Assembly (NCBI GenBank): GCA_031213475.1
Contig: JARUPZ010000016.1
Location: forward strand, 6,898,270-6,962,269
DNA length: 64,000 nucleotides
Source: Nereocystis luetkeana
Taxonomy: Eukaryota > Sar > Phaeophyceae > Laminariales > Laminariaceae
Direction: 5' to 3'
Shown: positions 11,801 to 20,357 of the stretch, one piece after another
How the letters are laid out: each line of letters opens with the position of its first letter
How positions within the stretch are numbered: the first letter of the stretch is position 1
Notes under the pieces: generated by a model
What the model saw: the letters and a program-made list of their open reading frames with translations, nothing else
Database searches by the model: none
Told to the model about the DNA's origin: nothing
Position numbers and translations under genes: made by a program

Positions 11801-14151
11801 CTTGTTTTCGCACGATTTTGTTTTCGAGCGATTTTGTCGTTGCGTACTTCGGTTGCGCGCGTGCGCGGGATGCTGTCGCTGAAGCAGCCAACGCTGCACG
11901 TACATAGAGCTATAAATCTCGCACTAGGTACAGTAGTGGATCGCAGCTCGCCTCGTATGCGGTGTGGGCCACGGTAAATAAGACCAAATATTGTTAGTAA
12001 AAATGGGGAAATATATAGGTTTTTGTGTATACCGTAGGTCCTATTTATTATGCCCCCCCCCGCAATAAGAGTAGGATGCAGCTCACCCTTCGTGCGACTC
12101 ACCAATCACCCCGCACTCCCCCCTCACACTTGCTGCAAGCAATATCTTCCTGGTCTTTGAGATCCCGACGTGCACCGTCCCGGCGTTGTAGGGATGCGAG
12201 GGTCTTTGGTCATACGACTACAGACAGCCATTACGAAGAGTACCCCCCCCCCCCCCCCCCCCGTCCCCCGTCCCCCGTCCCCCGTCCCCCGCCGCCGCCG
12301 TTGCCGCAAAAATATGTTCTGTGTCGGCTGTTTATGCTTTGTCACTTTTCACGCGATGACCGTTGCATGGCTGAGCAACCGACCGACCAGTCGTATGCTC
12401 CGCATTTGCCCCCTCTCGTCGGTGTTTCCGAAAGCCGAAGCATGCGCGTCATGGGTGCGATTGCTTTCGTTTCTGTTTCGTTTTCGTTCTGTTTTCTGTT
12501 TCTGTTTTTGTGCTTCGTTTTTCAAGTTGTCAGCAGCTGCAAGCCGCATAGCAACATCCACATACTTGAGCCAACCTCCTGATCCAGCGGACGCAACGAT
12601 TTCGAGGAGCAACTGCTGTCGACGCCAGCCAGCCTCCCAACATGGGAATTGGGTGGACCCGATATTTGCGTGTTTGATTTACGTGTTTGGGTATGAAGTT
12701 TGCCGACGTTTTTTTGTGTTTTGGCCTTGCGTGCGCTTACGTCGCGCACGATTTCGAGAACTCTTCGGGCGCCAGCGAGCCCCCCAACCTGATATTGGAT
12801 TGACCCGATGTTTAAGCTCTTCCTATTGCTTGCCGCTTTTTTTCTTTTTTTTTTCCCTGTTGCCTTGCGTGCGCTGCTGCTGCCTGGACGCAGGGTTGTA
12901 CCCGAAGATGGGCTTCGCGCTGGCGAGCATCGAGAACACCAACAAGCTGAGCATCAGGTTGACCTTCCGGCAGCGAGGCAACTGGCAGGTGAGGGAGACG
13001 CACGTATTCCGTATCACACGGGTGATAGGATAACACCCCCCCCCCCCCCCCCCCCTCCCTCGGATGATTTATCTTAGCTGATTTCTCCTTTACAACGGGA
13101 AAGAAGAGGGTGCAAACACCGAGCGATGCCCGCCCGTCAATGGAAGTATCTCATCAGTTTGGTGATTAGTCGTGTCTGCCCCCCCCCCCTCCCCCCACCC
13201 CTTGGTTTTTGAGACACCCGTTTCGGAAATTCGTCCCAGGGGGTGTGTTATATTATCACCCGGGTGACAAGAATATCTTGTCAACCGGGTGGTAATGTGC
13301 TATCTTATCACCCGGGTGATCGGGTGCTATCTTATCACCCGGGTGATAGGGTGCTATCTTATCACTCGGGTGATGACGTACTGTCAGTATTACTACTGTT
13401 CAACGGGGCAAGACATTGACAGGAGGGGGTGGTCGGTATCATGCATGGCCGTAGTCGTACGACCATAGACCCTCGCAATCCCTACAATGCCGGAACGGAG
13501 CACGTCGGGTTTTTACCGACCAGGCGAACATTGATTGCTTACACCAAGCGCGAAGCTAAACGTGAGGTGTTCGGCGAGTCCCACGTAAAGGTTGAGCCGC
13601 GCCATAGTTGTGCTTAGGAAGTCGATCTCGCCAAAGAAGTGTCCAATTTGCTTTGTCTCTCGGTAGGTCCGTCGTGGTAGGCGAGGCACGAAATAGCCCA
13701 TAGCGCTTCGAGGACGGGTTGGAGGTATTTTCTGGTGCATAAGAGAAGGAAAGTAGACGCGTGCCGCGGTAGGGGATAATTTTGGACCATCCCCGCTTTC
13801 TTGTGTTTTTGTCAGTTTCCCTGGAGGGGCCGGTAACACCCTTTGAAACCCGAGCCTTTCGAAATTTGTTTCCAAACTTGCTGCCGGCTGGAGATTGCCT
13901 CGCACATGCCCGCCCGCCCTCCCCCCCCCTCCCCCGCCCCGCCCGCCAAATGTTCCCGCTTCTTGACCCCCGGCGTATGCACCCATCCTCCCCCCGATTT
14001 TCAATGCGCGCGTCGACAACAGCAAATGGAGAAGAAGTGGGCGATCCAGAGCATGTGTACCTGGGCCATCAAGAACGCCTGCGGAAGCCTCGGCATCCAG
14101 TACATCATGCCCGAGGTCCCCATTGGGCTCAAGAAACACAAGGATGCCTGA
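479..14151 (+). CDS. EF-hand MscS-like mechanosensitive ion channel (5' partial, 10 exons)
   Basis: Membrane channel of the MscS family, expected to open on membrane tension and pass small ions. The exons I place are 479-635, 4309-4407, 5002-5201, 5917-6871, 7241-7369, 7989-8249, 8932-9021, 11500-11584, 12894-12988 and 14023-14151 (TGA). All have AG/GT borders and matching phases, giving 732 visible residues. Exons 1-3 carry hydrophobic helices. Residues about 160-450 are a Ser/Gly/Glu-rich, probably disordered loop. Residues 460-471, DEDNSGTVTREE, are a complete 12-residue EF-hand loop whose last Glu comes from the next exon. Residues about 470-630 match the MscS core: a KxLA-type helix, the Gly/Ala-rich pore helix (FMIGTAASNLMSSVLFIF), then YDVGDRVHIYDG and YMPNHLLAAKTIVNIQRS. 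This order (EF-hand just before the pore) is that of fungal and protist MscS channels such as fission yeast Msy1/Msy2. The start codon lies off the left edge. Introns reach 3.7 kb and hold most of the local repeats. Family assignment is strong; the acceptors of exons 2 and 3 are the least certain. Confidence 0.9.
664..781. mobile_element. MITE family C, copy 1
   Basis: Non-autonomous inverted-repeat element of about 110 bp. The ends are TTACGGGGGACCATAG and its complement, extending about 27 bp inward to GGACC. The middle is AT-rich, contains TTGTTAGTAAAAATGG and GGTTTTTATGTATACCATA, and is not symmetric, so copies have an orientation. Most copies are flanked by TA on both sides, compatible with a TA target duplication (Tc1/mariner-like), though TA could be part of the terminus. 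No transposase is seen in the window. This copy lies in MscS intron 1; its right flank is CA rather than TA. Confidence 0.85.
892..1000. mobile_element. MITE family C, copy 2
   Basis: Same orientation as copy 1, about 110 bp further into MscS intron 1. Both flanks are TA. Confidence 0.85.
1177..1274. mobile_element. piggyBac-like hairpin MITE (family D), copy 1
   Basis: Near-perfect palindrome of about 90 bp whose arms begin CCCTTTTAGAACCGCAGTCC and run to TTTGTCCCC. It ends with TTAA on the right and TCAA on the left. A CCC-starting inverted repeat with a TTAA target is the signature of piggyBac-type elements. There is no coding capacity. It lies in MscS intron 1. Confidence 0.7.
1850..1961. 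mobile_element. MITE family C, copy 3
   Basis: Reverse internal orientation relative to copies 1 and 2. The ends have drifted (GTTACGGGGG at left, CCCCCGTAAC at right). MscS intron 1. Confidence 0.8.
2262..2366 (+). repeat. Imperfect tandem duplication of about 55 bp
   Basis: The segment ending GTACTCGGTACGCTGGCA and a following TGTCAC is repeated once, with TGTCAC changed to GGTCAC in the second copy. MscS intron 1. Confidence 0.5.
2678..2766. mobile_element. piggyBac-like hairpin MITE (family D), copy 2
   Basis: The right arm (GGGACTGCGGTTCTAAAAGGG) is intact. The left arm has lost or altered its outermost bases and keeps only CTGCAGTCCCG. This is the most decayed of the three copies. MscS intron 1. 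Confidence 0.65.
2943..3002 (-). repeat. Repeat family A, copy 2, between C runs
   Basis: A run of more than 20 C precedes it. The unit GTCTCGAAAGGG... to AACAAATGAGTACG follows, and a C run of about 30 starts immediately after GAGTACG. This copy shows best that family A is bounded by, or tailed with, poly-C. It is followed directly by a family B copy, giving C-A-C-B-C. Confidence 0.65.
3002..3033 (+). repeat. Poly-C run
   Basis: About 31 consecutive C residues joining repeat A (copy 2) to repeat B (copy 1). Its exact length is likely to vary between individuals and assemblies. Confidence 0.8.
3034..3327 (+). repeat. Repeat family B, copy 1 (long copy) with C tail
   Basis: About 270-bp repeat followed by 20-odd C. 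Landmarks in order: AAGCTGTCATCC, AAGTCCGCCTCACAAGC, ATGCGACTCGCCG, GCGCTTGGTGCAAGCAA, TGGTCGGTGGAGACCCGACG, TGCTCCGTC, GGGTCTATGG, CCATGCATGATGTCGAGTAC, then the C run. There is no open reading frame conserved between copies and no recognised tRNA-like promoter, so class is unknown. Confidence 0.75.
3390..3499. mobile_element. MITE family C, copy 4
   Basis: Reverse orientation. The right end reads CCCGTAG instead of CCCGTAA. MscS intron 1. Confidence 0.8.
3790..3890 (+). repeat. Poly-G run plus repeat family A, copy 3
   Basis: About 35 consecutive G lead into TGTACTCTTTTGTTGCCTGCC... and TTTGACCATTGACAAGACGC. This is family A in the opposite orientation, with the homopolymer again on its GAGTAC side. 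Confidence 0.65.
4563..4627 (+). repeat. (ACT)n microsatellite
   Basis: About 20 ACT/TAC units with one TAATAC interruption, in MscS intron 2. GT-rich sequence follows to about 4870. Confidence 0.9.
4881..4898 (+). repeat. Short telomere-like CCCTAA stretch
   Basis: Three CTAACC/CCCTAA units in MscS intron 2, followed by a poly-C run of more than 20 bases at 4916-4937. Confidence 0.7.
5598..5860 (+). repeat. Degenerate interstitial telomere-like array
   Basis: About 260 bp of CCCTAA units mixed with CCCCAAC, CCGCAGC and CCTAACGCC variants in MscS intron 3, ending just before exon 4 at 5917. It supplies the C-rich tract upstream of that splice acceptor. The decay indicates an old or rearranged insertion of telomere-type DNA. 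Confidence 0.75.
7624..7726 (-). repeat. Repeat family A, copy 4, with C run
   Basis: GTCTCGAGAGAG, the core GGTCAACGGTCAAATGACTA, then AACAAATGAGTACG, followed by CCCCCTCCTCC and about 30 C. MscS intron between exons 5 and 6. Confidence 0.65.
7727..7853 (+). repeat. Repeat family B, copy 2 (5'-shortened)
   Basis: Starts at GGGGCAAGCAGTGCC and continues through TGGTCGGTGAAAACCAGACG and ACGGCCATGCATCACGCATG to GTACTCGATCCC and a C-rich tract. It repeats the C-A-C-B order seen at 2.9-3.3 kb. Confidence 0.65.
8326..8462. repeat. Inverted-repeat unit with GGGTC core
   Basis: Outer arms GGCTTCAGGG... and ...GCCGCCCTGAAG, inner arms AAATCTCACGGGTCG and CGACCCGTGAGATTT. Between them are GGGTC repeats and two copies of CTAGATCACCCTGACCCGAC. 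It resembles 37.26-37.43 kb and shares its core with the 35.3-35.9 kb array. It lies in the MscS intron between exons 6 and 7. Confidence 0.6.
8821..8894 (+). repeat. Two poly-C runs
   Basis: Runs of about 30 and 16 C separated by TCTCCCCCACCC and CTTACACC, close upstream of MscS exon 7 (8932). Confidence 0.8.
9440..9660. mobile_element. MITE family C, copy 5, split by copy 6
   Basis: Outer element: CGCGGGGGACCATAG at the left and CCCCCGTAATA at the right. Its interior is interrupted at about 9478 and resumes at about 9590 with AATCAGCGAAATATGTACG. A MITE inserted in a MITE. MscS intron between exons 7 and 8. Confidence 0.75.
9478..9589. mobile_element. MITE family C, copy 6 (nested)
   Basis: Complete inner copy starting ATTACGGGGGGCC and ending CCCCTGTAAC, inserted in copy 5. 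It is therefore the younger of the two. Confidence 0.75.
10108..10165 (+). repeat. (GGT)n microsatellite
   Basis: About 18 GGT units with GAT and CGT interruptions in a MscS intron. It yields spurious poly-Val/Gly reading frames. Confidence 0.85.
10480..10590. mobile_element. MITE family C, copy 7
   Basis: Reverse orientation, TA on both sides, right end CCCCGCAA. MscS intron between exons 7 and 8. Confidence 0.8.
10763..10882 (-). mobile_element. 5'-truncated LINE 3' end (RTE-like)
   Basis: The reverse complement matches the last ~120 bp of the LINE at 48.6-53.3 kb almost base for base. Shared landmarks are CTCTGTTTTTACTTGA, CACTCCAGAGTTATTGGAGC, CTGTCCTGCGACCACGGAC and the ACAACAACA tail. 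A dead fragment made by incomplete reverse transcription, the usual fate of LINE copies. The high identity suggests a recent relative of the long element. Confidence 0.85.
11955..12068. mobile_element. MITE family C, copy 8
   Basis: The left end is degraded (GGTGTGGGCCACGG). The interior and right half (GGTCCTATTTATTATG, C run, GCAATA) are clear. MscS intron between exons 8 and 9. Confidence 0.7.
12070..12262 (+). repeat. Repeat family B, copy 3, with C tail
   Basis: Runs from AGTAGGATGCAGCTCACCC through CTTGCTGCAAGCAATATC and GTGCACCGTCCCGGCGTTGT to GAAGAGTAC plus about 20 C. Part of the tail is (GTCCCCC)n. MscS intron between exons 8 and 9. Confidence 0.7.
13228..13385. repeat. Palindromic array TATCACCCGGGTGATA, locus 1
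   Basis: Leader CGGAAATTCGTCCCAGGG then GGTGTGTTATAT, followed by about five units of roughly 20-25 bp built on the 16-bp palindrome, spaced by GGGTGCTATCT. A stray half-unit lies at about 13010-13030. The same leader and unit occur at 39.1 kb. MscS last intron. Confidence 0.75.
13436..13600 (-). repeat. Repeat family B, copy 4
   Basis: Reverse copy beginning CATGCATGGCCGTAGTCG and ending near GGCGAGTCCCACG. G-rich sequence precedes it, the complement of the usual C tail. MscS last intron. Confidence 0.65.
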
Positions 14152-14989
14152 CCTGAAGAGAATAGTATGCTGTGCTTTCTGCATAACTCCAGGATATGTA
14201 TCTGCGGTGATGTTGTTTTTAGTATTCGGAGTGATATATTCGTTCTCTAGTTGCTGCTGTTGGCAGTGGGGGTGGGGGTGGTGGTGACGCCTGCAGCTGC
14301 TGCAGTGAGTGCAACACACGTGGTACTGCGGCAGCAACAACAGCGACACATCGTCTATCGTGGCGTGTTTTTCAGCCCGCCAACCGACGGGCTGTTTTTT
14401 TTTCTTGTTTTTTTTTTCTAGTTTTTGGTGGAATTTTCCGACTGGTGGCCGATCTGCGCTGCTTTTGGCCGTCTAGGATAGATTTTCCATCGGACCGTTT
14501 TCTGTTTCCGAAACAACAACGCACCGTTTCGTTCTTTTTCCCGCTTTCATCCCGGGATCAAACTTGGAAAACAAAAACGCGGGATAATTTTGTTTTGTGA
14601 TGAATGAATGAAATAATGGTCTGTGGGCCTGTCTGCCTACCTGGCTGGCTGCCTGCATGGTAAGCCCGCCTCTTGTCTGCCTGTCTCGTCTGGTTGTGTG
14701 TGTGTCTGTGTAGGCGTTTGTTTGGTACCTCTGTTTGTGGTTTCTTCGAGGCGAGAGGCCCGCACTCCATACCTGTATTTTGTGGTAGAATGTCGGGGGA
14801 AAAAATCGGGCCTTTTCGCGACAGTTTTGTGTTTTCTAGGGGCTTTTCTTCCCCCTTCCCCGCGCGAGGTGGTACCAGGTGCTCTATTTATTCAGTACAC
14901 CGCCCAGCCGGTGTGCTGGACGGCGCGCGTGGGGGTAGCATGGCAAGAGGGTCGGAGCGGCAGAGAGTGCTCTTCCCGCGACTAGTTTC
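14152..14989 (+). other. MscS 3' flank, no gene seen
   Basis: Likely holds the MscS 3' UTR. T-rich stretches occur at 14395-14425. No clear polyadenylation signal, exon or family repeat was recognised. Confidence 0.4.
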
Positions 14990-15350
14990 GTTTTTTGGTG
15001 GTGGTGGTGGTTTCATTTTTTATGGTGGCGACGGTTTCGTTTTCACCTGTGGTGGCGGTTTCACTGGTGTTGACGGTTTCATCGGCAGTGACGGTTTCAC
15101 TTTCACCGGTGTTGACGGTCCCGCTCCGTGTTGGTGGTTTCAATGGCGGTGGGGGTTTCGTTTTTCATTGGTGGTGACGGTTTCATCGGCGGTGACGGTT
15201 TCCCGGCAGTGACGGTTTCACTTTCACCGGTGGTGATGGTTTCAGCCCGTGTTGGCGGTTTCAGTGGCGGTGTAGGTTTCGTTTTTCGCTGGTGGTGACG
15301 GTTTCACTGGTGGTGACGGTTTACTGGTGGTGACGGTTTCATCGGCGATG
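14990..15350 (+). repeat. GGTGACGGTTTC minisatellite
   Basis: About twenty degenerate 15-18 bp units (GGTGGTGACGGTTTCA, GGCAGTGACGGTTTC and similar), partly in higher-order groups that include TTTCACTTTCACCGG. Open frames through it are by-products of the repeat. Confidence 0.8.
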
Positions 15351-16239
15351 AAGCAGCGCAGGTTGCGCCGCTGCGGGTTTCGCACCAAAGAGAGCGCAGG
15401 TATTAGGGGTGAGGATGCACGCGGTCATATTTTCCTTGTCGCGGCTTGGGAGAGACCGCCTTTTGCTGTAGCGTTCGATCCCGTATGAGCGTCGTCCGGC
15501 CTAGCAAGCGTTAAGTGGCTATTCCCACGTCTTCGGCGGTTGCGTGCGCAACGGCGGTGAACCGAATCAGGCGATTTTACCGATATGGTTTTCCAGGTAT
15601 ACCAGTATGCCAGATGAGATGCTTTCCGTTTTTGTTTGGTCTTTGGCCGCTCACAGACAGGCGCTCGTGATAATGTATTACCCTGATCAGACGCTCCAAC
15701 CGAAAATATGTTGGTTTTTTTTCGGTCGGAATACACGCTTGTAAACAGATAGCTATGTGGTTCTGCACCGGGTCAGACGCTGGTTTGTGAGCCGGATCTT
15801 ATGTTTACGGTGCTTGGTTACTCGTCTGAATACATGCTTTTTGCCACAACAGATTATAGGTCCTGAATCACATGCTTAGTTACCTGAACGGTAACAAGTA
15901 ACCGGGTCAGTTTTTTTCGCCGCTAGGGAATTATTTGGCCGGAACAGGTGATTTACCGCCGTGGCTACAGATGATTTACGTGCTACAGCAGTCAGTAGGT
16001 CACAGGAGTTTAGCCCATTTTGGTCACCGTCGAGACGTATTGGGAATTCATGTGACGGAACATACGCTCGGAAACAGGTACAGGTTTTGTGCTAGAATAG
16101 ACTAGGTCCTCGCCGGCGGCACGATCAATACCGGTCAGACCATACGTTACATAGGCCACCGTTTTCGGTGGCGGCCTTAGGTTTCAAGATGCCACTGCGC
16201 TGCTGGCCCGCCCCGTCGCCGCGTCTAGTAGATGCCCCC
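15351..16239. other. Unassigned stretch
   Basis: Scattered GGTCAGAC/GATCAGACGC and ACAGGT motifs look like faint decayed tandem sequence. No exon or named element could be supported. Confidence 0.3.
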
Positions 16240-16349
16240 TATTACGGGGGGCCATAGTTAATAGGACCCACGATGCGCATAAAAACCTCTATATTTCGCT
16301 ATTTTTACCAACAATATTTGGTCCTATTAACAACGCCCCCCCGAAATAG
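16240..16349. mobile_element. MITE family C, copy 9
   Basis: Reverse orientation, TA flanks, right end CCCCGAAA. Confidence 0.8.
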
Positions 16350-16599
16350 CTGAGATACAGGGTTCGGGAGTTGGTGCTCGCCGGTTAGGCCAATCGCGGC
16401 GTGTTGTGACGGATGAGTTTGAAGTGTTCCCCTTACGATTGTAGAGGGAAGCAGCCGCCCCCCCCCCCCCCGTCCCCCCCGTCCCCCGTTCCTCACGCTT
16501 CCCCTTGCGTTATTTGGTCCTCGTTGCTTGTATTTTAGTTTGCATCGGCTCCTGTCTGTTGCGGTGGGTGTTGCGGTTGTCTTGTGAGGTCGGGACGAC

Positions 16600-16702
16600 C
16601 CCCCCCCCCCCCCCCCTCCCCCCACCCACCCCCTCGCTCCCTGCCTTGAAAAGGATGTGCGATCAATGGTCAAGCGACTGAGAAAAGCAACGAGTGATCC
16701 CC
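16600..16702 (-). repeat. Poly-C plus repeat family A, copy 5 (diverged)
   Basis: A C run of about 16 and a CCCACCC tract, then CTTGAAAAGGATGTGCG, ATCAATGGTCAAGCGACTGA and AACGAGTGATCCCCCC. It is recognisable but more diverged than copies 2 and 4. A second C-rich stretch lies at 16455-16490. Confidence 0.55.
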
Positions 16703-16957
16703 CCAATGCGCTCGTGACGGCCACAACCCCTGTTTTGAGTTTTTTTATTTCATTTGTGTGTCGACTTCAATGTCGGTTCCTGTGTCTTGTATGAGCATGG
16801 CGCTTTCGATTACACGTTCGATTCCCTGTCTTTGTTTCTACTCGTATGTAGTACGTTTTCATATGTTTTTCGTTTCGAGGTGGTGATGAAATATTCCGGC
16901 GGGGGAGGCGGCGGGGGGCAAGGCTACCCATGTTATTCTTGGCAATTCTCGTTCGGC

Positions 16958-17130
16958 CGTAGAACCATAGATCCTCGCATCCCTGCAATGCCGGGACGGA
17001 GCATGTCGGGGTTTTTCCGACCAGGTAGACATCGTTAGCGCCAAGCGCGAAGCGCCTTGAAGTGTTGGGCGAGTCGCATGAAGGGTGATCTGCATCCCCT
17101 ACGAAGAACCGCTTGCGAGGTGGACTTTCC
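16958..17130 (-). repeat. Repeat family B, copy 5
   Basis: Reverse copy from CGGCCGTAGAACCATAGATC to TGCGAGGTGGACTTTCC. A G-rich block lies on the side where forward copies carry their C tail. Confidence 0.65.
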
Positions 17131-17829
17131 TACGTATGGACGACAGCTTCGCGTCGAACTACTTGGTTTGTTTTTTCGGTGTGGCCGCTTCCGGAGACAG
17201 CAATGGGCATGCGAAGTAGTCGCCTCGTGGATGCCGTTCCCTGCACCCACTGCGTGGCACGATCGTTCCCCTCTCGTGCGGACTTGCGCTTCTCCACCCC
17301 GCACAAATGATCTAAACTCTCGACCGCCAGCCATGGTGACCGCCAAAAACAAAACAAAAAACGGTGCGCTGGTTGTCTAAAGTAGCTCACGCGGTGATCG
17401 TCGTGTTTTATGTACAGGGCCGTTGCGGGTCGACGCCAAAGCAACCTGCATAATATACATGTACCAGGTGTGATACTGGACTGGGCGAGGGGGGAGGGGG
17501 GGTCGCGTGGGATTGGAGACGTGTTTCGATGTAAAAACCGACGAGGCGAGCGTAGCCCTACTGTTGTTTGAGGGGGGCGTTGGCGCGTGTTTATCGAGTG
17601 TGTGTTTTGCGCATTGCCGGCTGTGTGAAGCATGCTGACTGGTTGCAGTTGGCTGCTCTCTTTTCTTGCGCACATGGTATAGGAACGCCACCAGGTTTTG
17701 GTCGGGTGCAGTGCAAGTGCTCGAAGCAGCGTGACGTGGCTGCCGCTCCATGTCCGTCACCGCGTTTGCCCACCCTTGCGCGCAAGACGCGTTAGCATGG
17801 TGTGCGTGTCATGGTAGAGGCTGTTTTGT
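17131..17829. other. Unassigned stretch
   Basis: Mixed sequence with several short open frames on both strands. None has a recognisable domain or exon structure. A C-run precedes the next repeat at 17830. Confidence 0.3.
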
Positions 17830-17865
17830 ACCCCCCCCCCCCCCTTCATTGCTGTCTCTGGAAAT

Positions 17866-18122
17866 GCACTACACCGGAAATCAAATCAACTCATTGAAGC
17901 TGTCATCCACATGCAAGTCCGCCTCAAAAGCGGTTCTTAGTAGGATGCAGCTTACCCTTCATGCGACTCGCTAGACACCTCACGGCGCTTCGTATTTGGT
18001 GCAAACAATGTCTGCCTGGTCGGTGAAAACCCGACATGCTCCGTCCCGGCATTGTAGGGGTGCTAGGGTCTATGGCCATACGACTACGGACATGCATGAG
18101 ATCGAGTACATATCTCCTATCG
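17866..18122 (+). repeat. Repeat family B, copy 6 (long copy)
   Basis: Covers the family from CACCGGAAATCAAATCAACT to GATCGAGTACATATCTCC. It carries the extra TCTCCTATCG seen at the end of the fullest copies. No C tail survives here, but a C run precedes it (17830-17844). Confidence 0.7.
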
Positions 18123-19038
18123 CGAAAATATTAGTGGTACGCCTAGTCAAAAGGTGCCTGGTGCGCACGCTTGTTTGCAAGTTTGTTTTTTTGTTCTTTC
18201 ATGTTTTCGTATGCTTGTGTGCTCAGGTGCTTCTGTGTTTTTTGTATGTACCCGGCATGTGCGTCTGTGTGCACTCGTATGGTACCACCGCTGGCAGTGT
18301 AGGGAGGGTATCGGGGTGGCTAGAAGCAACTCGTCTTGGGGGGGTCTCGCGAAAGTGCCAAAACGGTAGCGGTACTTGGTAGTTCCCGACCTGTATGACT
18401 TTCATCGCTGTGGGCCTTCCAACTCTCGGCATTGCGCTGACGCTCGCCTGCTCAAGTTGCTAAATGGCTCAGGGACGCGTTCGTTTTTTTTTTACCCCTC
18501 GCAATCTTGCTTTGTATCGTATCTCTCTTTCTGCGTGACATATATTACAGCACGACGGAATTTTAAGTTGCTTTTCTCTGTTGTTCACACGGAACCGCGG
18601 TACGTAGCGTTGACCGGCGCTGCGCACCTGCCTGCACCTCTCGAGTAGCAGGGTTCCGTGAGCGCGTGCTCTGCGTGTGTGTGTGTGTGTGTGTGTTTTT
18701 TCGCTCAGCGTGATCGAATAGGGGAGAAATATTGAAACTATAAAAATATATACCAGGTATACAGCTTCACCGTGGCGAAGGCCGGGACACCCACCACCTG
18801 AACAGGAGGAGGGCGGTATTAACGGCTGAGTTCGATGTACTGCTGCTGTACCAAAAAAACGTATGTTTGAAATATTTTTTCGATCGCGAAATCGAATCGT
18901 GGGCCGCCGCCGCGCTTGAGGCCGCATGCGGGTGCACACGCGGGAAAGGGGAGGGAGGGGGGGGAGGAGGGGAGGAAGGCGGCGGCGTCTTGCGTCTTGG
19001 GGCGTCGAGATGTAGAGTCAGTCCTCGCCGATTTTTGC
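18123..19038. other. Stretch with no supported gene
   Basis: Apart from the GT microsatellite I see only short, unconvincing open frames. A G-rich low-complexity block lies at 18945-18985. Confidence 0.3.
18673..18696 (+). repeat. (GT)n microsatellite
   Basis: About eleven uninterrupted GT units. Confidence 0.9.
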
Positions 19039-19150
19039 TATTACGGGGAGACCATAGTTAGCAGGACCTATGGTATACATAAAAACCTATATGTTTAACC
19101 ATTTTTACTAACCATATTTGGTCCTGGTAACTATGATCCCCCGTAGTAGT
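19039..19150. mobile_element. MITE family C, copy 10
   Basis: Reverse orientation. Left end TTACGGGGAGACC has one inserted base; right end is CCCCGTAG. Confidence 0.8.
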
Positions 19151-19727
19151 GTTAAGATCACGGGGAGCGGAACACTTTGTATCCCTGGACAGGTCTACTT
19201 ATTAAGCCGGCACTCGTTGGTACTCACGTTGATGTTCGCTTAGAGATATGAGAGACACGTTACTACTTTGGTGCACGACGGAGACTGAGTCCACGATAGT
19301 GCCTCTCTGCGAAACCCCTGGTTTTCCACCTGAGATACGCCTCCCAGGTACTACAAATACGATCCCAGTGCCAGAACCCAGGTAATTACCGGGCTTTCAA
19401 CCTCACACAAAGCAGTATCATAACACTAGGTGGGTTTTCATATATGGTGTCTGCGGGGTGAGTTTGCCCGTAATGTAATCTCTATACCTCTCGTTGTTTG
19501 CTTTCTTTCTTTTTGGCGAGGCCTCTTCTTTTTTGCACTTTCGTACTCTCGTGTCACCGTACACGCTGGGTCTAATGTGTATATAGAGTACCGCGAAAAA
19601 AAAAGAAGAGAAAGCGGCCAAAATAAGAAGCGAACCAGAACATGGTAAAACTGTCAGTGGACGAGTAGAGAAAATGTCAATGTTGAGAAAAAAAAAAGGT
19701 TGTGTTTACTTGGTTGCAGTAGACACC
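19151..19727. other. Unassigned stretch
   Basis: No gene, named element or tandem array seen. Confidence 0.3.
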
Positions 19728-19950
19728 GCTTGGTGCAAACGATGTCTGCCTGGTCGGCGAAAACCTAACGCGCTCCGTCCCAGCATTGTAGGGGTACGAG
19801 GGTCTATGATCATACCACTACGGCCATGCATGACATGAGTACCCGCTCCGTCCCGGCATTGTAGGGATGCGAGGGTCTATGGTCATACGACTACGGCCAT
19901 GCATGATATCGACTACATCTCTTCTATCGAGTGCCCCCCCCCCCCCCCCC
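19728..19950 (+). repeat. Repeat family B, copies 7 and 8 in tandem, with C tail
   Basis: The first unit spans CGCTTGGTGCAAACGATGTC to CATGCATGACATGAGTACCC. A second partial unit restarts at CGCTCCGTCCCGGCATTGTA and ends ATCGAGTGCCCC plus about 17 C. It shows that units join head to tail at GAGTAC-CC. Confidence 0.7.
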
Positions 19951-19972
19951 CTCCCCGTCCCCCCCCTCCGAG

Positions 19973-20290
19973 AACCTTTAACAATCTGGGAGAAGGGATC
20001 TTTAGGTTGGTAAGCTGTTCCGGTGTTTTGGTTCCTGTTGGGATCAAGGTCCGGGCGAAGACCCAACCCAATCCTTGACTCTAACCCTAACCCTAACCCT
20101 AACCCTGACCCCAAACCGCAGCCAAAACAGGCCAAAACTCGCCATAAACGCGGCTGCGCCGCGTTTGCATCGAACCAGGAAATTTCTCAGTTGCGGACGA
20201 CGATTCCGAAGTGCAGACCACGCTATTACTAGGCATTTTTCAAGTCAAAAACATCCCTGAAGATCCCTTCTCCCAGATTGCTAAACCTAC
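19973..20290. mobile_element. Inverted-repeat element enclosing telomere-like repeats
   Basis: The arms of about 33 bp share AATCTGGGAGAAGGGATCTT (left 19973-20007, right 20256-20288 as complement). They enclose about 250 bp including four to five CCCTAA units at 20081-20110. C-rich runs with the same CTCCCCGTC sequence flank both sides, as if it had landed in the C tail of a family B copy. It looks like a non-autonomous DNA transposon; superfamily unknown. Confidence 0.6.
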
Positions 20291-20304
20291 TCCCCCCCCC
20301 CCTC

Positions 20305-20357
20305 CCCGTCATGCGACTATGGCCATGCATGACATGTGTACCCCCCCCCCCCCCCCT
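20305..20357 (+). repeat. Repeat family B 3' fragment with C tail
   Basis: Only the last part is present: ATGCGACTATGGCCATGCAT, then GACATGTGTAC and about 17 C. Confidence 0.6.

Noticed and set aside
14673-15212. 179-codon Gly/Phe/Val-rich protein
   Set aside because: Most of it is the GGTGACGGTTTC minisatellite; no splice or start context supports it.
17996-18382. A conserved small protein family starting M-S-A-W-S-V-K-T-R-H-A-P-S
   Set aside because: Similar peptides appear wherever repeat family B occurs, but frames break differently in each copy and the DNA, not the peptide, is conserved.
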